Assembly (NCBI GenBank): GCA_020160875.1
Contig: JAIUPE010000018.1
Location: forward strand, 1-35,933
Direction: 5' to 3'
Length of the DNA: 35,933 nucleotides
From: Pseudomonadota bacterium
GTDB lineage: Bacteria > Pseudomonadota > Alphaproteobacteria > Rhodospirillales > Rhodospirillaceae
The notes below the pieces were generated by a model. The model saw nothing but the letters and a program-made list of their open reading frames with translations. It had not been told where the DNA came from and searched no databases. Made by a program: the position numbers and the translations under genes. Position 1 is the stretch's first letter; every line of letters starts with the position of its first letter. Of this stretch, positions 7,731-15,429 are shown piece by piece.

Positions 7731-8588
7731 ATGGCCGCACGGAAAGCGCGCGATTTTGCCGCCGCCTCGGCCTTTCTGGTTCCCCCTGCGCTGTGGATCG
7801 GCGTGCTGTTCATCCTGCCCATGGCGACCATGGCCCTTCTCAGCTTCTGGAAGGTGGTCGACTACAACATCGTCGCCGAATGGACCCTCGCGAACTATGA
7901 GCGCCTGATCCGCCCGCTCTATCTCGGCATCTTCTGGCGCACCATCAAGCTCGCGCTCATCGTGACTTTCATCTCGATGATCATCGGGTATCCGGTCGCC
8001 TATTTCCTCGCGCGCAAGACCAAACGCTTCCGTCTCACGTTGCTCGTGCTGGTGATCCTGCCGCTCTGGACCAGTTACCTCGTGCGCACCTATGCCTGGA
8101 TGCTGATCCTCGGTACCAACGGCGCCATCAATCAGACCCTCCAGGCCCTCGGTCTGACGCACGAACCCGTCGCCTGGCTCCTCTACAGCGACTTCGCCGT
8201 GACATTGGCGCTGGTCCACATCTATGTGCCGTTCTTCATTCTCCCGTTGTACGCCGTGCTCGAGAAACTCGACCCGCGCCTGCTCGAGGCGGCGAAGGAT
8301 CTGGGCGGCGGCCGCTGGCGCACGTTCCTGCATGTCACCTTGCCCTTGAGCCTTCCGGGCATCGCCACCGGCTGCCTGTTCGTCTTCATCCCGTCCATGG
8401 GCGCCTTCGTCACGCCGGAGCTTTTGGGCGGCGCCCGCAGCATCATGATCGGCAGCGTCGTGGCGCAGCAGTTCGGGGTGTCCTTCGACTATCCCTTGGG
8501 GTCGGCGATGTCGCTCGCGATCCTTGCCATCATTCTCGTCTTCGCCACGTTGTTCCTACGCGCAGGGAAACCGGCGGGCGCGGCATGA
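7731..8588 (+). CDS. ABC permease, spermidine/putrescine (PotB/PotH) type
   Basis: Predicted 285 residues with an N-terminal helix (FLVPPALWIGVLFILPMATMALLSFW) and about six membrane segments in all. The cytoplasmic EAA loop that docks the ATPase is EAAKDLGGGRWRTFLHVTLP, starting at E186, followed by LPGIATGCLFVFIPSMGAFVTPELLGG, typical of PotB/PotH. It is the first gene of a long operon. The stop overlaps the next permease start in an ATGA arrangement, implying translational coupling. The PotABCD class imports polyamines, but closely related systems import other cationic or zwitterionic compounds, and the neighbours here point to a hydantoin-like or other amide substrate. Confidence 0.88.
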   Translation: MAARKARDFAAASAFLVPPALWIGVLFILPMATMALLSFWKVVDYNIVAEWTLANYERLIRPLYLGIFWRTIKLALIVTFISMIIGYPVAYFLARKTKRFRLTLLVLVILPLWTSYLVRTYAWMLILGTNGAINQTLQALGLTHEPVAWLLYSDFAVTLALVHIYVPFFILPLYAVLEKLDPRLLEAAKDLGGGRWRTFLHVTLPLSLPGIATGCLFVFIPSMGAFVTPELLGGARSIMIGSVVAQQFGVSFDYPLGSAMSLAILAIILVFATLFLRAGKPAGAA

Positions 8589-9394
8589 TCGGCGCCCGCA
8601 AGTCCTCCACGGTTCTGCTCGGCCTCTGGACGGCGTTGGTGCTTCTGTTCCTGTTCGCGCCGCTGCTCCTCGTCGCGCTCTTTTCCTTCAACAACTCCGA
8701 GATCAGCGTTCTTCCGATCCGCGAATTCACCTTGCGTTGGTACGAACGGCTGGCCGCGAACGAGGCGTTCCGCACCGCGCTTGGGAATAGTTTGCTGGTC
8801 GCGGGCGCGACAGTGGTCCTGGCCACCACGCTCGGCCTCGCCGCCGCCACCGGCGCGCACCGCTATGCGCCGCGTCTGCGCACGGCCTTTCGTTCAGGCG
8901 CCAGTCTGCCGATGATGGTGCCGCACCTGATCCTCGGCATCGCGCTCCTGGGGTTTTACAATCTCGCCCAGATCGAACTTTCCCTTGGGACCGTGATCAT
9001 GGGCCACTCCGTGGTGGCCTTTCCCTACGTTTTCCTGATCGTTTCGGCGCGCCTCGTCGGTTTCGACTCGTCGCTGGAAGAAGCCGCCCGCGATCTGGGG
9101 GCGGGTCCCGCGCGTATTTTCTGGGAAATCACGCTGCCCTTGCTGGCCCCGGCCATCCTGACCGCGGCCCTCATCTCCTTCACCCTTTCGTTCGACGAGG
9201 TGGTCGTGACATTCTTCACCACCGGCACGGACAACACGTTGCCGATGGTGATCTGGTCCATGCTGCGCGTCGGCATCACACCCGAGATCAATGCCATCGC
9301 GACCTTGACCGTGGTGGTGAGCTGCGTGATGGCCGGCCTCGCCGAGGTTGTCATCCGCCGCTCGCGGCAGACGACGGTTGGTAAAGGTGAGTAA
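8585..9394 (+). CDS. ABC permease, spermidine/putrescine (PotC/PotI) type
   Basis: Predicted 269 residues, overlapping the first permease by four bases (ATGA). The first helix is VLLFLFAPLLLVALFSFNNSE, a sequence style characteristic of PotC. The EAA loop is EAARDLGAGPARIFWEITLP (from E166), followed by the typical SFTLSFDEVVVTFFTTG segment. It should form a heterodimer with the preceding permease in the inner membrane. The two binding-protein genes follow only four bases later, in normal order for this importer class. Confidence 0.9.
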   Translation: MIGARKSSTVLLGLWTALVLLFLFAPLLLVALFSFNNSEISVLPIREFTLRWYERLAANEAFRTALGNSLLVAGATVVLATTLGLAAATGAHRYAPRLRTAFRSGASLPMMVPHLILGIALLGFYNLAQIELSLGTVIMGHSVVAFPYVFLIVSARLVGFDSSLEEAARDLGAGPARIFWEITLPLLAPAILTAALISFTLSFDEVVVTFFTTGTDNTLPMVIWSMLRVGITPEINAIATLTVVVSCVMAGLAEVVIRRSRQTTVGKGE

Positions 9395-9398
9395 GTCC

Positions 9399-10487
9399 AT
9401 GATGGAGACTCTCGACCTCAATCTGCTCCTGCCCGCCGGCATGTCCCGGCGCCAGGCCTTGCGCGCCCTCGCGGCGGCGGCGGGTGCCGGCGCGCTGCCT
9501 GCGGCGGCCTTCGCTCAAGAACGCACGCTGAACTATTTCACCTGGTCCAGCTGGGCCGAGAAGCCGTTCATCGAACAGGCCGAGGCGAAGGTGAAGCTCG
9601 ATCTCAAGCCCACCTTCTATTCAAGCTCCGACGAGATGATGGCCAAGCTTCGCGGGGGTGGAACAAAACTCTACGACATGATCGTGCCGGTGCAGAACTA
9701 TGTGCACATCGCCGCGCGCGCCAATCTTCTGGAGCCGCTCGACCCGGCGAAGATGACGCATCGCAAGGACCTGTTCCCGGAATTCCGGGACGATCCGCGC
9801 TGGTCGCTGAATGGAAAACTCTATGGTGTGCCGTTCGTCTGGGGCGCCAACGCCATGGCTTACAATCGCAAGGTCACGGGCGATATCGATTCCATGGATG
9901 CGCTCTTCGATCCCAAGTTCAAGGGCCGTATCGCGCTCCGCGACGAACCGGAAGACTCCCTTGGTCTGGCCGCGCTCAAGCTCGGCATCAAGGAACCCTA
10001 CAAGATGGACGAGAAGGCGCTGCAGGAGGTGAAGAAGCTTCTCATCTCCCAGAAACCGCTGCTGCGCGCCTACTGGAAAAACATCGCCGACGTGCAGAAC
10101 ATGCTCGCCTCCGGTGAGGTGGTGGTGGCCTGGACCATGCTCGCGGTCATCGAGCCCTTGAAGAAGGCCGGCATCGACGCCGGCTGGGTCTGGCCCAAGG
10201 AAGGCGCCATCGGCTGGAGCGAGGCCGTCTCCGCCGTGCGGGGCACCAAGAAACTCGCGGCTGTCGAGGAATATGCCAACTTCACACTGAGCCCCGAGCA
10301 CGGCGAGATGATGGCCCGTTACCTCGGTTATGCGCCGTCTTCGAAAGCGGCGGTGGATCGCCTGGAACCCGAGCTCGTGACGAGCCTCGGGATCGACCCG
10401 AAGGCCGTAAACCGGCTCACCTTCAAGGACATACCCCTCGATCGTTCCCGCTGGAACGACATCTGGAATGAAGTGAAGGCGGCGTAG
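9399..10487 (+). CDS. PotD-type periplasmic binding protein, copy 1
   Basis: Predicted 362 residues. ATG 9399 is chosen because AAGGTGAG lies about 8 bases upstream and it gives the same length as the tandem paralogue. A longer frame from 9348 would overlap the permease. The N-terminus (MSRRQALRALAAAAGAGALPAAAFAQ, from about residue 13) has a twin-arginine-like RRQ motif and cleavage after AFA, so Tat export is plausible. The mature start RTLNYFTWSSW and the YDMIVPVQNYV and VPFVWGANAMAYN segments are typical of PotD/PotF-type binding proteins. It is closely similar to the gene that follows, roughly three quarters identical by eye. A second copy may widen the range of ligands delivered to the single permease pair. 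Confidence 0.88.
   Translation: MMETLDLNLLLPAGMSRRQALRALAAAAGAGALPAAAFAQERTLNYFTWSSWAEKPFIEQAEAKVKLDLKPTFYSSSDEMMAKLRGGGTKLYDMIVPVQNYVHIAARANLLEPLDPAKMTHRKDLFPEFRDDPRWSLNGKLYGVPFVWGANAMAYNRKVTGDIDSMDALFDPKFKGRIALRDEPEDSLGLAALKLGIKEPYKMDEKALQEVKKLLISQKPLLRAYWKNIADVQNMLASGEVVVAWTMLAVIEPLKKAGIDAGWVWPKEGAIGWSEAVSAVRGTKKLAAVEEYANFTLSPEHGEMMARYLGYAPSSKAAVDRLEPELVTSLGIDPKAVNRLTFKDIPLDRSRWNDIWNEVKAA
10005..10054 (+). repeat. 50-nt identical tract shared by both binding-protein genes (copy A)
   Basis: These 50 bases, encoding MDEKALQEVKKLLISQ and the first bases of the next codon, are identical to 11111-11160 in the second binding-protein gene, whereas flanking codons differ frequently at third positions. 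This suggests a gene-conversion tract or strong constraint. Confidence 0.7.
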
Positions 10488-10504
10488 CCGGGAAAGGCAG
10501 GCGA

Positions 10505-11593
10505 ATGCGCGAGAAGCTCGATCTCAACGTCCTTCTTCCCGCGGGCATGACGCGCCGCCAGACCATGAAGGCGCTCGCCGCCAGCTTAGGCATGAGCGCG
10601 CTTCCCGGGTCCGCTTTCGCACAAGAACGCACGCTCAATTACTTCACCTGGTCGAGCTGGGGCGAGAAGCCGTTCGCTGATCTGGCCAAGGCGAAGGTCA
10701 ACATCGAATTCCGCCCGACCTTCTTTTCCAGTTCGGATGAAATGGTGGCCAAGTTGCGCGGTGGCGGCACCAAGCTCTACGACATGGTCGTGCCGGCACA
10801 GCACTTCGTGGCGCTCTCTGTACGCGCCGGCCTGTTCGAGCCTCTCGATCCGGCCAAGATGACCCATCGCGACGATCTCTTCCCGGAGTTCCAGAACGAC
10901 CCGAATTGGACCGTCGACGGCAAGCTCTACGGCGTGCCCTTTGTCTGGGGCGCGAACGCCATGGCCTTCAATCGCAAGCTCACCGGCGAAATCGATTCCA
11001 TGAAGGCGCTGTTCGATCCGAAATGGAAAGGCCGCATCGCCCTGCGCGACGACGCCGAGGATACTCTGTGCATGGGCGCGCTCATGCTCGGCATCAAAGA
11101 CCCGACGAATATGGACGAGAAGGCGCTGCAGGAGGTGAAGAAGCTTCTCATCTCCCAGAAGCCGCTCTTGCGCGCCTACTGGAAGAACGTGGCCGACCTT
11201 CAGACCATGCTCGCCTCGGGCGAGGTGGTCGTCGCCTGGTCCTTTCTCAACGTGATCGATCCCTTGAAAAAAGCGGGTATCGATGCCGGCTGGGTCTGGC
11301 CCAAGGAGGGCGCGCTGGGGTGGAGCGAGGCGGTGTCGGCCGTGAAGGGGACGAAGAAGCTCGCCCTTGTCGAGGAATTCGCCAACTTCACCCTCAGCCC
11401 CGAGTACGGCGAGGTGATGGCGCGCTACAACAGCTATGCGCCGGCGTCGAAGGTCGCGGTGGATCGCCTCGAGCCGAAACTCGCGGCCGATCTTGGCATC
11501 GATCCGAAAGCCTTTGGCCGCCTCACCTTCAAAGGCAATCTCGCGAACCGGTCCCGCTGGAACGACATTTGGAATGAAGTGAAGGCGGCTTAG
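10505..11593 (+). CDS. PotD-type periplasmic binding protein, copy 2
   Basis: Predicted 362 residues, the same length as copy 1, starting 17 bases after it with AAGGCAGG before the ATG. The leader MREKLDLNVLLPAGMTRRQ parallels copy 1 and again carries a twin-arginine-like pair before a short hydrophobic core ending GSAFAQ. The mature protein keeps the RTLNYFTWSSW start, the VVPAQHFVALSVRAG hinge region and the VPFVWGANAMAFN segment. Differences from copy 1 include the stretch YDMVVPAQHFVALSVRAGLF against YDMIVPVQNYVHIAARANLL, which faces the ligand cleft in PotD-like folds. This is the pattern expected if the copies bind related but distinct ligands, but ligand identity cannot be read here. 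Confidence 0.88.
   Translation: MREKLDLNVLLPAGMTRRQTMKALAASLGMSALPGSAFAQERTLNYFTWSSWGEKPFADLAKAKVNIEFRPTFFSSSDEMVAKLRGGGTKLYDMVVPAQHFVALSVRAGLFEPLDPAKMTHRDDLFPEFQNDPNWTVDGKLYGVPFVWGANAMAFNRKLTGEIDSMKALFDPKWKGRIALRDDAEDTLCMGALMLGIKDPTNMDEKALQEVKKLLISQKPLLRAYWKNVADLQTMLASGEVVVAWSFLNVIDPLKKAGIDAGWVWPKEGALGWSEAVSAVKGTKKLALVEEFANFTLSPEYGEVMARYNSYAPASKVAVDRLEPKLAADLGIDPKAFGRLTFKGNLANRSRWNDIWNEVKAA
11111..11160 (+). repeat. 50-nt identical tract shared by both binding-protein genes (copy B)
   Basis: Identical to 10005-10054; the flanking bases differ on both sides (T against G before, G against A after). The copies are 1106 bases apart in direct orientation, so homologous recombination between them would delete one binding-protein gene equivalent. 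Confidence 0.7.
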
Positions 11594-11601
11594 ACAATCT
11601 C

Positions 11602-12585
11602 ATGGAGGACACACAGCAGCCAGACGTCCGCATCCGCGGCATCGTGAAACGTTTCGGCGCGTTCGAAGCCGTGGCCGGCATCGATCTCGATGTCGCCCGC
11701 GGTCAGTTCGTCACGCTCCTTGGGCCCTCTGGCTGCGGCAAGACGACAACCTTGCGCATCATCGGTGGTTTCGAAACGCCCGACGCGGGCGAGGTTCTCG
11801 TGGCCGGCGTGCCGGTGAATGAAGCGGCGAAGCGTCATACCCGGATGGTGTTCCAAAGCTACGCGCTCTTTCCGCACATGACCGTGCGTGCCAACGTCGC
11901 TTTCGGTCTGCGCATGGATAAAGTTCCAAAAGGGGAAATCGCACCGCGCGTCGAAGCGATGCTCGGGAAGTTGGGCCTCGCCGATCAGGCCGGGAAATAT
12001 CCGCGTCAGTTGTCGGGCGGTCAACAGCAGCGTGTCGCGCTCGCGCGCGCGCTGGTCACGCAGCCGCGCGTGCTTCTGCTCGACGAACCTCTCGGCGCGC
12101 TCGATTTGAAGATGCGTAAGAAGATGCAAGGCGAGCTCAAGGCGCTCCAACGCAATGTCGGCATCACCTTTATATATGTGACCCACGACCAGGAGGAGGC
12201 CATGAACCTCTCCGACATCATCGTGGTCATGGAAAAGGGCAAAATCGCCCAGGTCGGCACGCCCGAAGAAGTCTATCGCCGCCCCGCCAGTTCCTACGTC
12301 GCCGATTTCGTCGGCGAGACCAACTTCATGGCGGGCGGTGTCGCCGTCCGGCCGGAAAATATTCTGATCGGCGCGGCCCTCCCCGCGGGCGCATCGCGTG
12401 GAAAGGGCGTCGTGCGCGCCAAGTCGTTCCTTGGCGCCAGCACCCGTATCGAGATCGACGCGGGCGGGCAAACCCTTTTCGCCACGGTGCCCGGCGCGGT
12501 CGCGCTCGAAATCGGTGATGCGGTCGAATACGGCTGGCGGAACGAAGATTCGCTCAATCTGACTATGACAGAGGATCGGAAATGA
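11602..12585 (+). CDS. ABC importer ATPase, PotA type
   Basis: Predicted 327 residues. All ATPase motifs are intact: Walker A GPSGCGKTT (41-49), Q-loop FQ with Q85, signature LSGGQQQR (137-144), Walker B LLLDEP (158-163) and switch histidine H195 in VTHDQEEA. After ADFVGETNFMAG the C-terminal region (VAVRPENILIG, then a beta-rich segment to NLTMTEDRK) is a TOBE-like regulatory domain, as in PotA and other MalK-like subunits. It would power the two permeases encoded upstream. No strong Shine-Dalgarno sequence precedes the ATG, so translation may depend on coupling to the binding-protein gene 8 bases before. Its stop overlaps the DUF1028 gene start (ATGA). Confidence 0.93.
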   Translation: MEDTQQPDVRIRGIVKRFGAFEAVAGIDLDVARGQFVTLLGPSGCGKTTTLRIIGGFETPDAGEVLVAGVPVNEAAKRHTRMVFQSYALFPHMTVRANVAFGLRMDKVPKGEIAPRVEAMLGKLGLADQAGKYPRQLSGGQQQRVALARALVTQPRVLLLDEPLGALDLKMRKKMQGELKALQRNVGITFIYVTHDQEEAMNLSDIIVVMEKGKIAQVGTPEEVYRRPASSYVADFVGETNFMAGGVAVRPENILIGAALPAGASRGKGVVRAKSFLGASTRIEIDAGGQTLFATVPGAVALEIGDAVEYGWRNEDSLNLTMTEDRK

Positions 12586-13325
12586 CTTTTACAATCGTTG
12601 GACGTTGCAAGCGTACCGGACAACGCGGCCTTGCCATGGCCACCAGCTCGCCCGCCGTCGGCAACCGCTGCGCCTTCGTGTCGCATGCCGGCGCCGTCGG
12701 ATATCAATCCATCGCCGAGCCGCGTCTCGGCGCCCTCACGTTGAAACTCATCGAGCAGGGCTATCATCCCACGGGCGCCATCAAGCTCGTCACTGAGACC
12801 GACCCGTGGTTCGGCAAGCGCCAGATCGGCATTGTCGATTCCGACGGCCGCTCCGACGCCTTCACGGGCGACAACAACATCCCCTGGTGCGGCCACATCA
12901 TCGGCGAGAATTTCGTGGCCATGGGCAACGTGCTGGCGGGGCCCCAAGTCGTCGAAGCCATCGCCGAAGGGTTTCACGAGAAGGAAGACGACATCCTTGA
13001 AGAACGTCTGATCCGCGCCATCGAAGCCGGCCGCGATGCCGGCGGGCAGCCGGAAGGCCAGACCTCGTCCTCCATCCTCACCTTCGGTCATCAAAGCCAG
13101 TCGCGCTGCGACCTGCGCGTCGATGTCTCGGAAGAACCGGTGAAGGAACTGCGCCGCATCTTCGATTGGTTCAAGCCGCTGCTGCCCTATTTCGAGGAGC
13201 GCATGACCACGTCGACCGTGCCCCGCTTCAAGGACTTCTTCAAAGATAACGGCCATGTGCGCGAATACGGGAAGCCCGTGCCGGTCACACGCGGCGGCAG
13301 CACGAAGTTTCCGTACAAGGGCTGA
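12582..13325 (+). CDS. DUF1028 family protein (Ntn-hydrolase-like)
   Basis: Predicted 247 residues, four-base overlap with the ATPase gene. The N-terminal pattern TFTIVGRC, GLAMATSSPAVGNRCAFVSHAGAVG and SIAEPRLGALTLKLIEQG matches DUF1028, including the conserved AVG and GAVATQ-like regions. DNNIPWCGHIIGENFVAMGNVLAG corresponds to the family's GxNFxxQGNxL motif. The family is thought to have an Ntn-hydrolase fold and recurs next to amidohydrolase genes, but its reaction is not established to my knowledge. There is no signal peptide, so it is cytosolic. Its position between the importer and the HyuA/HyuB genes suggests it hydrolyses an intermediate or an amide side group of the imported compound. 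Confidence 0.82.
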   Translation: MTFTIVGRCKRTGQRGLAMATSSPAVGNRCAFVSHAGAVGYQSIAEPRLGALTLKLIEQGYHPTGAIKLVTETDPWFGKRQIGIVDSDGRSDAFTGDNNIPWCGHIIGENFVAMGNVLAGPQVVEAIAEGFHEKEDDILEERLIRAIEAGRDAGGQPEGQTSSSILTFGHQSQSRCDLRVDVSEEPVKELRRIFDWFKPLLPYFEERMTTSTVPRFKDFFKDNGHVREYGKPVPVTRGGSTKFPYKG

Positions 13326-13345
13326 TCACTCCCGACCCCTCCCAA

Positions 13346-13366
13346 CCCTCCCCTTTCAGGGGAGGG
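13346..13366 (+). repeat. Intergenic CCCTCCCC/GGGGAGGG hairpin
   Basis: CCCTCCCC (13346-13353) and GGGGAGGG (13359-13366) pair around TTTCA and are followed by an A-rich run. It sits in the 58-bp gap between the DUF1028 gene and hyuA, inside the operon. Sequences of this form are common as dispersed REP-like elements in GC-rich proteobacteria. It may stabilise the upstream mRNA or set the ratio of importer to enzyme. No second copy was found in this window. Confidence 0.55.
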
Positions 13367-13383
13367 CAAAAAAAGAGCAGCAC

Positions 13384-15426
13384 ATGAATCGCATCGGTGT
13401 CGACGTTGGTGGAACCTTCACCGACTTGGTCGTGGAGCAGCAAGGCGGCGCCATTGCCGTCTTCAAGGTCCCTTCCGTCCCGGCGGATCCCAGCCGCGGT
13501 GTGCTCGATGCGGTTGCCGCCGCGGCGAAAGGGCTTGGGGTGTCGGTCGCGCAACTGCTTGGCGATTGCGAATGGTTCGTACACGGCTCGACCATCGCGA
13601 CCAACACCGTCCTCGAACGTAAGGGCGCGAAGGTTGGCATGCTCACCACCGAGGGCTTCCGCGACAGCCTAGAAATCCGCCGCGGCATCCGGCCCAATCC
13701 CTGGGACCACCGTACGCCCTTCGCCGAACCGCTCGTGCCGCGCTATCTGCGCAAAGGCATTCGCGGCCGCATCGATGTGAACGGCAAGGAACTCACGCCC
13801 CTCAACGCGGACGATATCCGCGCCGCGCTCGCCGAATTCGAGCAGGAAGGCGTCGAGACCGTGGCGGTGTGTTTCCTGAACGCCTACGTGAATGGCGTCC
13901 ACGAAGAGCAGGCCGCCGGGGTGATCCGCGCGGCTGCGCCGAAGATGGCGCTTTCGCTCTCGTCCCGTTTAGCGCCGATCCTTGGTGAGTATGAGCGCGG
14001 TTCCACCACGGTCATCGATGCCTTCATCCGTAAACGTGTCGTGACTTATCTCGAGGCCCTGGGCGCGCGTCTCAAGGAACTCGGTTTCAAGGGCGAGGTG
14101 ACCCTCGTCCAAAGCAATGGCGGCGCGATCAGTCTTTCGCGCGTCAGTAAGGCGCCCGTCGCCCTCTGCCTCTCCGGTCCCGCCGCCGGCATCGGCGCCA
14201 TGCGTTACTTCGGCCGCGCCTGCGGCAGCGACGATCTCATCTGCATGGAGATCGGCGGCACCAGCTGCGATGTCAGCATGCTCCAGTCGGGCCGCGCGCA
14301 GATCATCGACGGCTTCGATATCGCAGGATTCTACGTCGCCATGCCCGCCATCGATATCCACACGGTTGGAGCCGGCGGCGGCACCATCGCGCGCGTCGAC
14401 GGCGCGGGCCTGCTCCATTGCGGCCCCCAGGGCGCCGGCGCGATGCCGGGTCCGTCCTGTTACGGCCGTGGCGGCACAGATGCGACGACCACCGATGCGC
14501 TTGTCGTCCTCGGACGTATGCGCGAGGGCGCCATCGGCGATGGTTCCGTCGTCATCGACGGCACAAAAGCCAAAGCCGCCTGCGCCGAGAAGATCGCCGC
14601 GCCCTTGAAACTCAGCGCGCAGGATGCCGCCGTCGGCATGATCCAGCTTCTCGAACAAAACCTTCTGCACGCGGTCGAGGAGATCAGCGTCAAACGAGGA
14701 TTGAACCCTGCGCGCTACACCCTCATCGCCGCCGGCGGCGCCGGCCCCATGCACGGCGCCACGGTTGGCCGTGCGCTCGGCTGCAAGAAGGTCTACGTGC
14801 CACGGCATGCCGGCGCCTTCTGCGCGCTCGGTATGCTCGACAGCGACATCCGTCACGACGCCTATAAAGTGTTCGACGCACCGCTGGGCGATGCCGAACT
14901 CGCGCGGCTTCCTGGAATTTTCGCCGAGCTTTCCAAGGCCGCACGCGACGAACTCAAGGGCGAGGCGAGTGGGGCGGAACCCGTCTTACGGCGTGTGATC
15001 GACCTTGTTTACAAGGGCCAGATGCGTTCGGTGCAGGTCGACTACGACCCCAAGACCGACACCCTCGCCACACTCAAAGGCGCGTTCGAGGCCGATCACC
15101 AGCGGCTCTACGGCCACATCAAGCCCATAACCCCCATTCGATTCACGGCCTTACGGGTCATCGCGACCATCTCGGCCTCGCCGCTCGCCGCGCCCGCCTA
15201 CGCCAAGGGGAGCGGCACGCCCACGCCGCGCGGCAAACGGCGGGTCTTCCTGGACCGGCGCCGGGGATGGCAGGATATCCCCGTGTATGATGGCGGCGGT
15301 CTTGGCGCCGGCCATGCCTTGCAAGGCCCGCTCATCATCGAAGAGCGCACCACGACCTTGTTCGCGGGACCCGATGACCATGTGACCGTGGACGCCGCGG
15401 GCAATTTCCTGATCGAGTTGAGGTAA
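13384..15426 (+). CDS. hyuA: HyuA-type hydantoinase/oxoprolinase ATP-binding subunit
   Basis: Predicted 680 residues, full length for the family. It opens with GVDVGGTFTDLVVEQQ, the phosphate-binding motif of the actin-like ATPase fold. HGSTIATNTVLERKGAKVG and GFRDSLEIRRGIRPNPWD follow, both typical of the HyuA N-terminal domain. The second phosphate motif reads MEIGGTSCDVSM around residue 289, where relatives usually have DxGGTSxDV; the acidic residue is Glu instead of Asp. VGAGGGTIARVD and GPMHGATVGRALGCKKVYVPRHAGAFCALGM are also conserved. HyuA works with HyuB to open or carboxylate cyclic amides and related substrates with ATP, as in N-methylhydantoinase, 5-oxoprolinase and acetophenone carboxylase. 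The exact substrate is unknown. It is cytosolic and is followed directly by two HyuB genes. Confidence 0.88.
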   Translation: MNRIGVDVGGTFTDLVVEQQGGAIAVFKVPSVPADPSRGVLDAVAAAAKGLGVSVAQLLGDCEWFVHGSTIATNTVLERKGAKVGMLTTEGFRDSLEIRRGIRPNPWDHRTPFAEPLVPRYLRKGIRGRIDVNGKELTPLNADDIRAALAEFEQEGVETVAVCFLNAYVNGVHEEQAAGVIRAAAPKMALSLSSRLAPILGEYERGSTTVIDAFIRKRVVTYLEALGARLKELGFKGEVTLVQSNGGAISLSRVSKAPVALCLSGPAAGIGAMRYFGRACGSDDLICMEIGGTSCDVSMLQSGRAQIIDGFDIAGFYVAMPAIDIHTVGAGGGTIARVDGAGLLHCGPQGAGAMPGPSCYGRGGTDATTTDALVVLGRMREGAIGDGSVVIDGTKAKAACAEKIAAPLKLSAQDAAVGMIQLLEQNLLHAVEEISVKRGLNPARYTLIAAGGAGPMHGATVGRALGCKKVYVPRHAGAFCALGMLDSDIRHDAYKVFDAPLGDAELARLPGIFAELSKAARDELKGEASGAEPVLRRVIDLVYKGQMRSVQVDYDPKTDTLATLKGAFEADHQRLYGHIKPITPIRFTALRVIATISASPLAAPAYAKGSGTPTPRGKRRVFLDRRRGWQDIPVYDGGGLGAGHALQGPLIIEERTTTLFAGPDDHVTVDAAGNFLIELR

Positions 15427-15429
15427 GCC

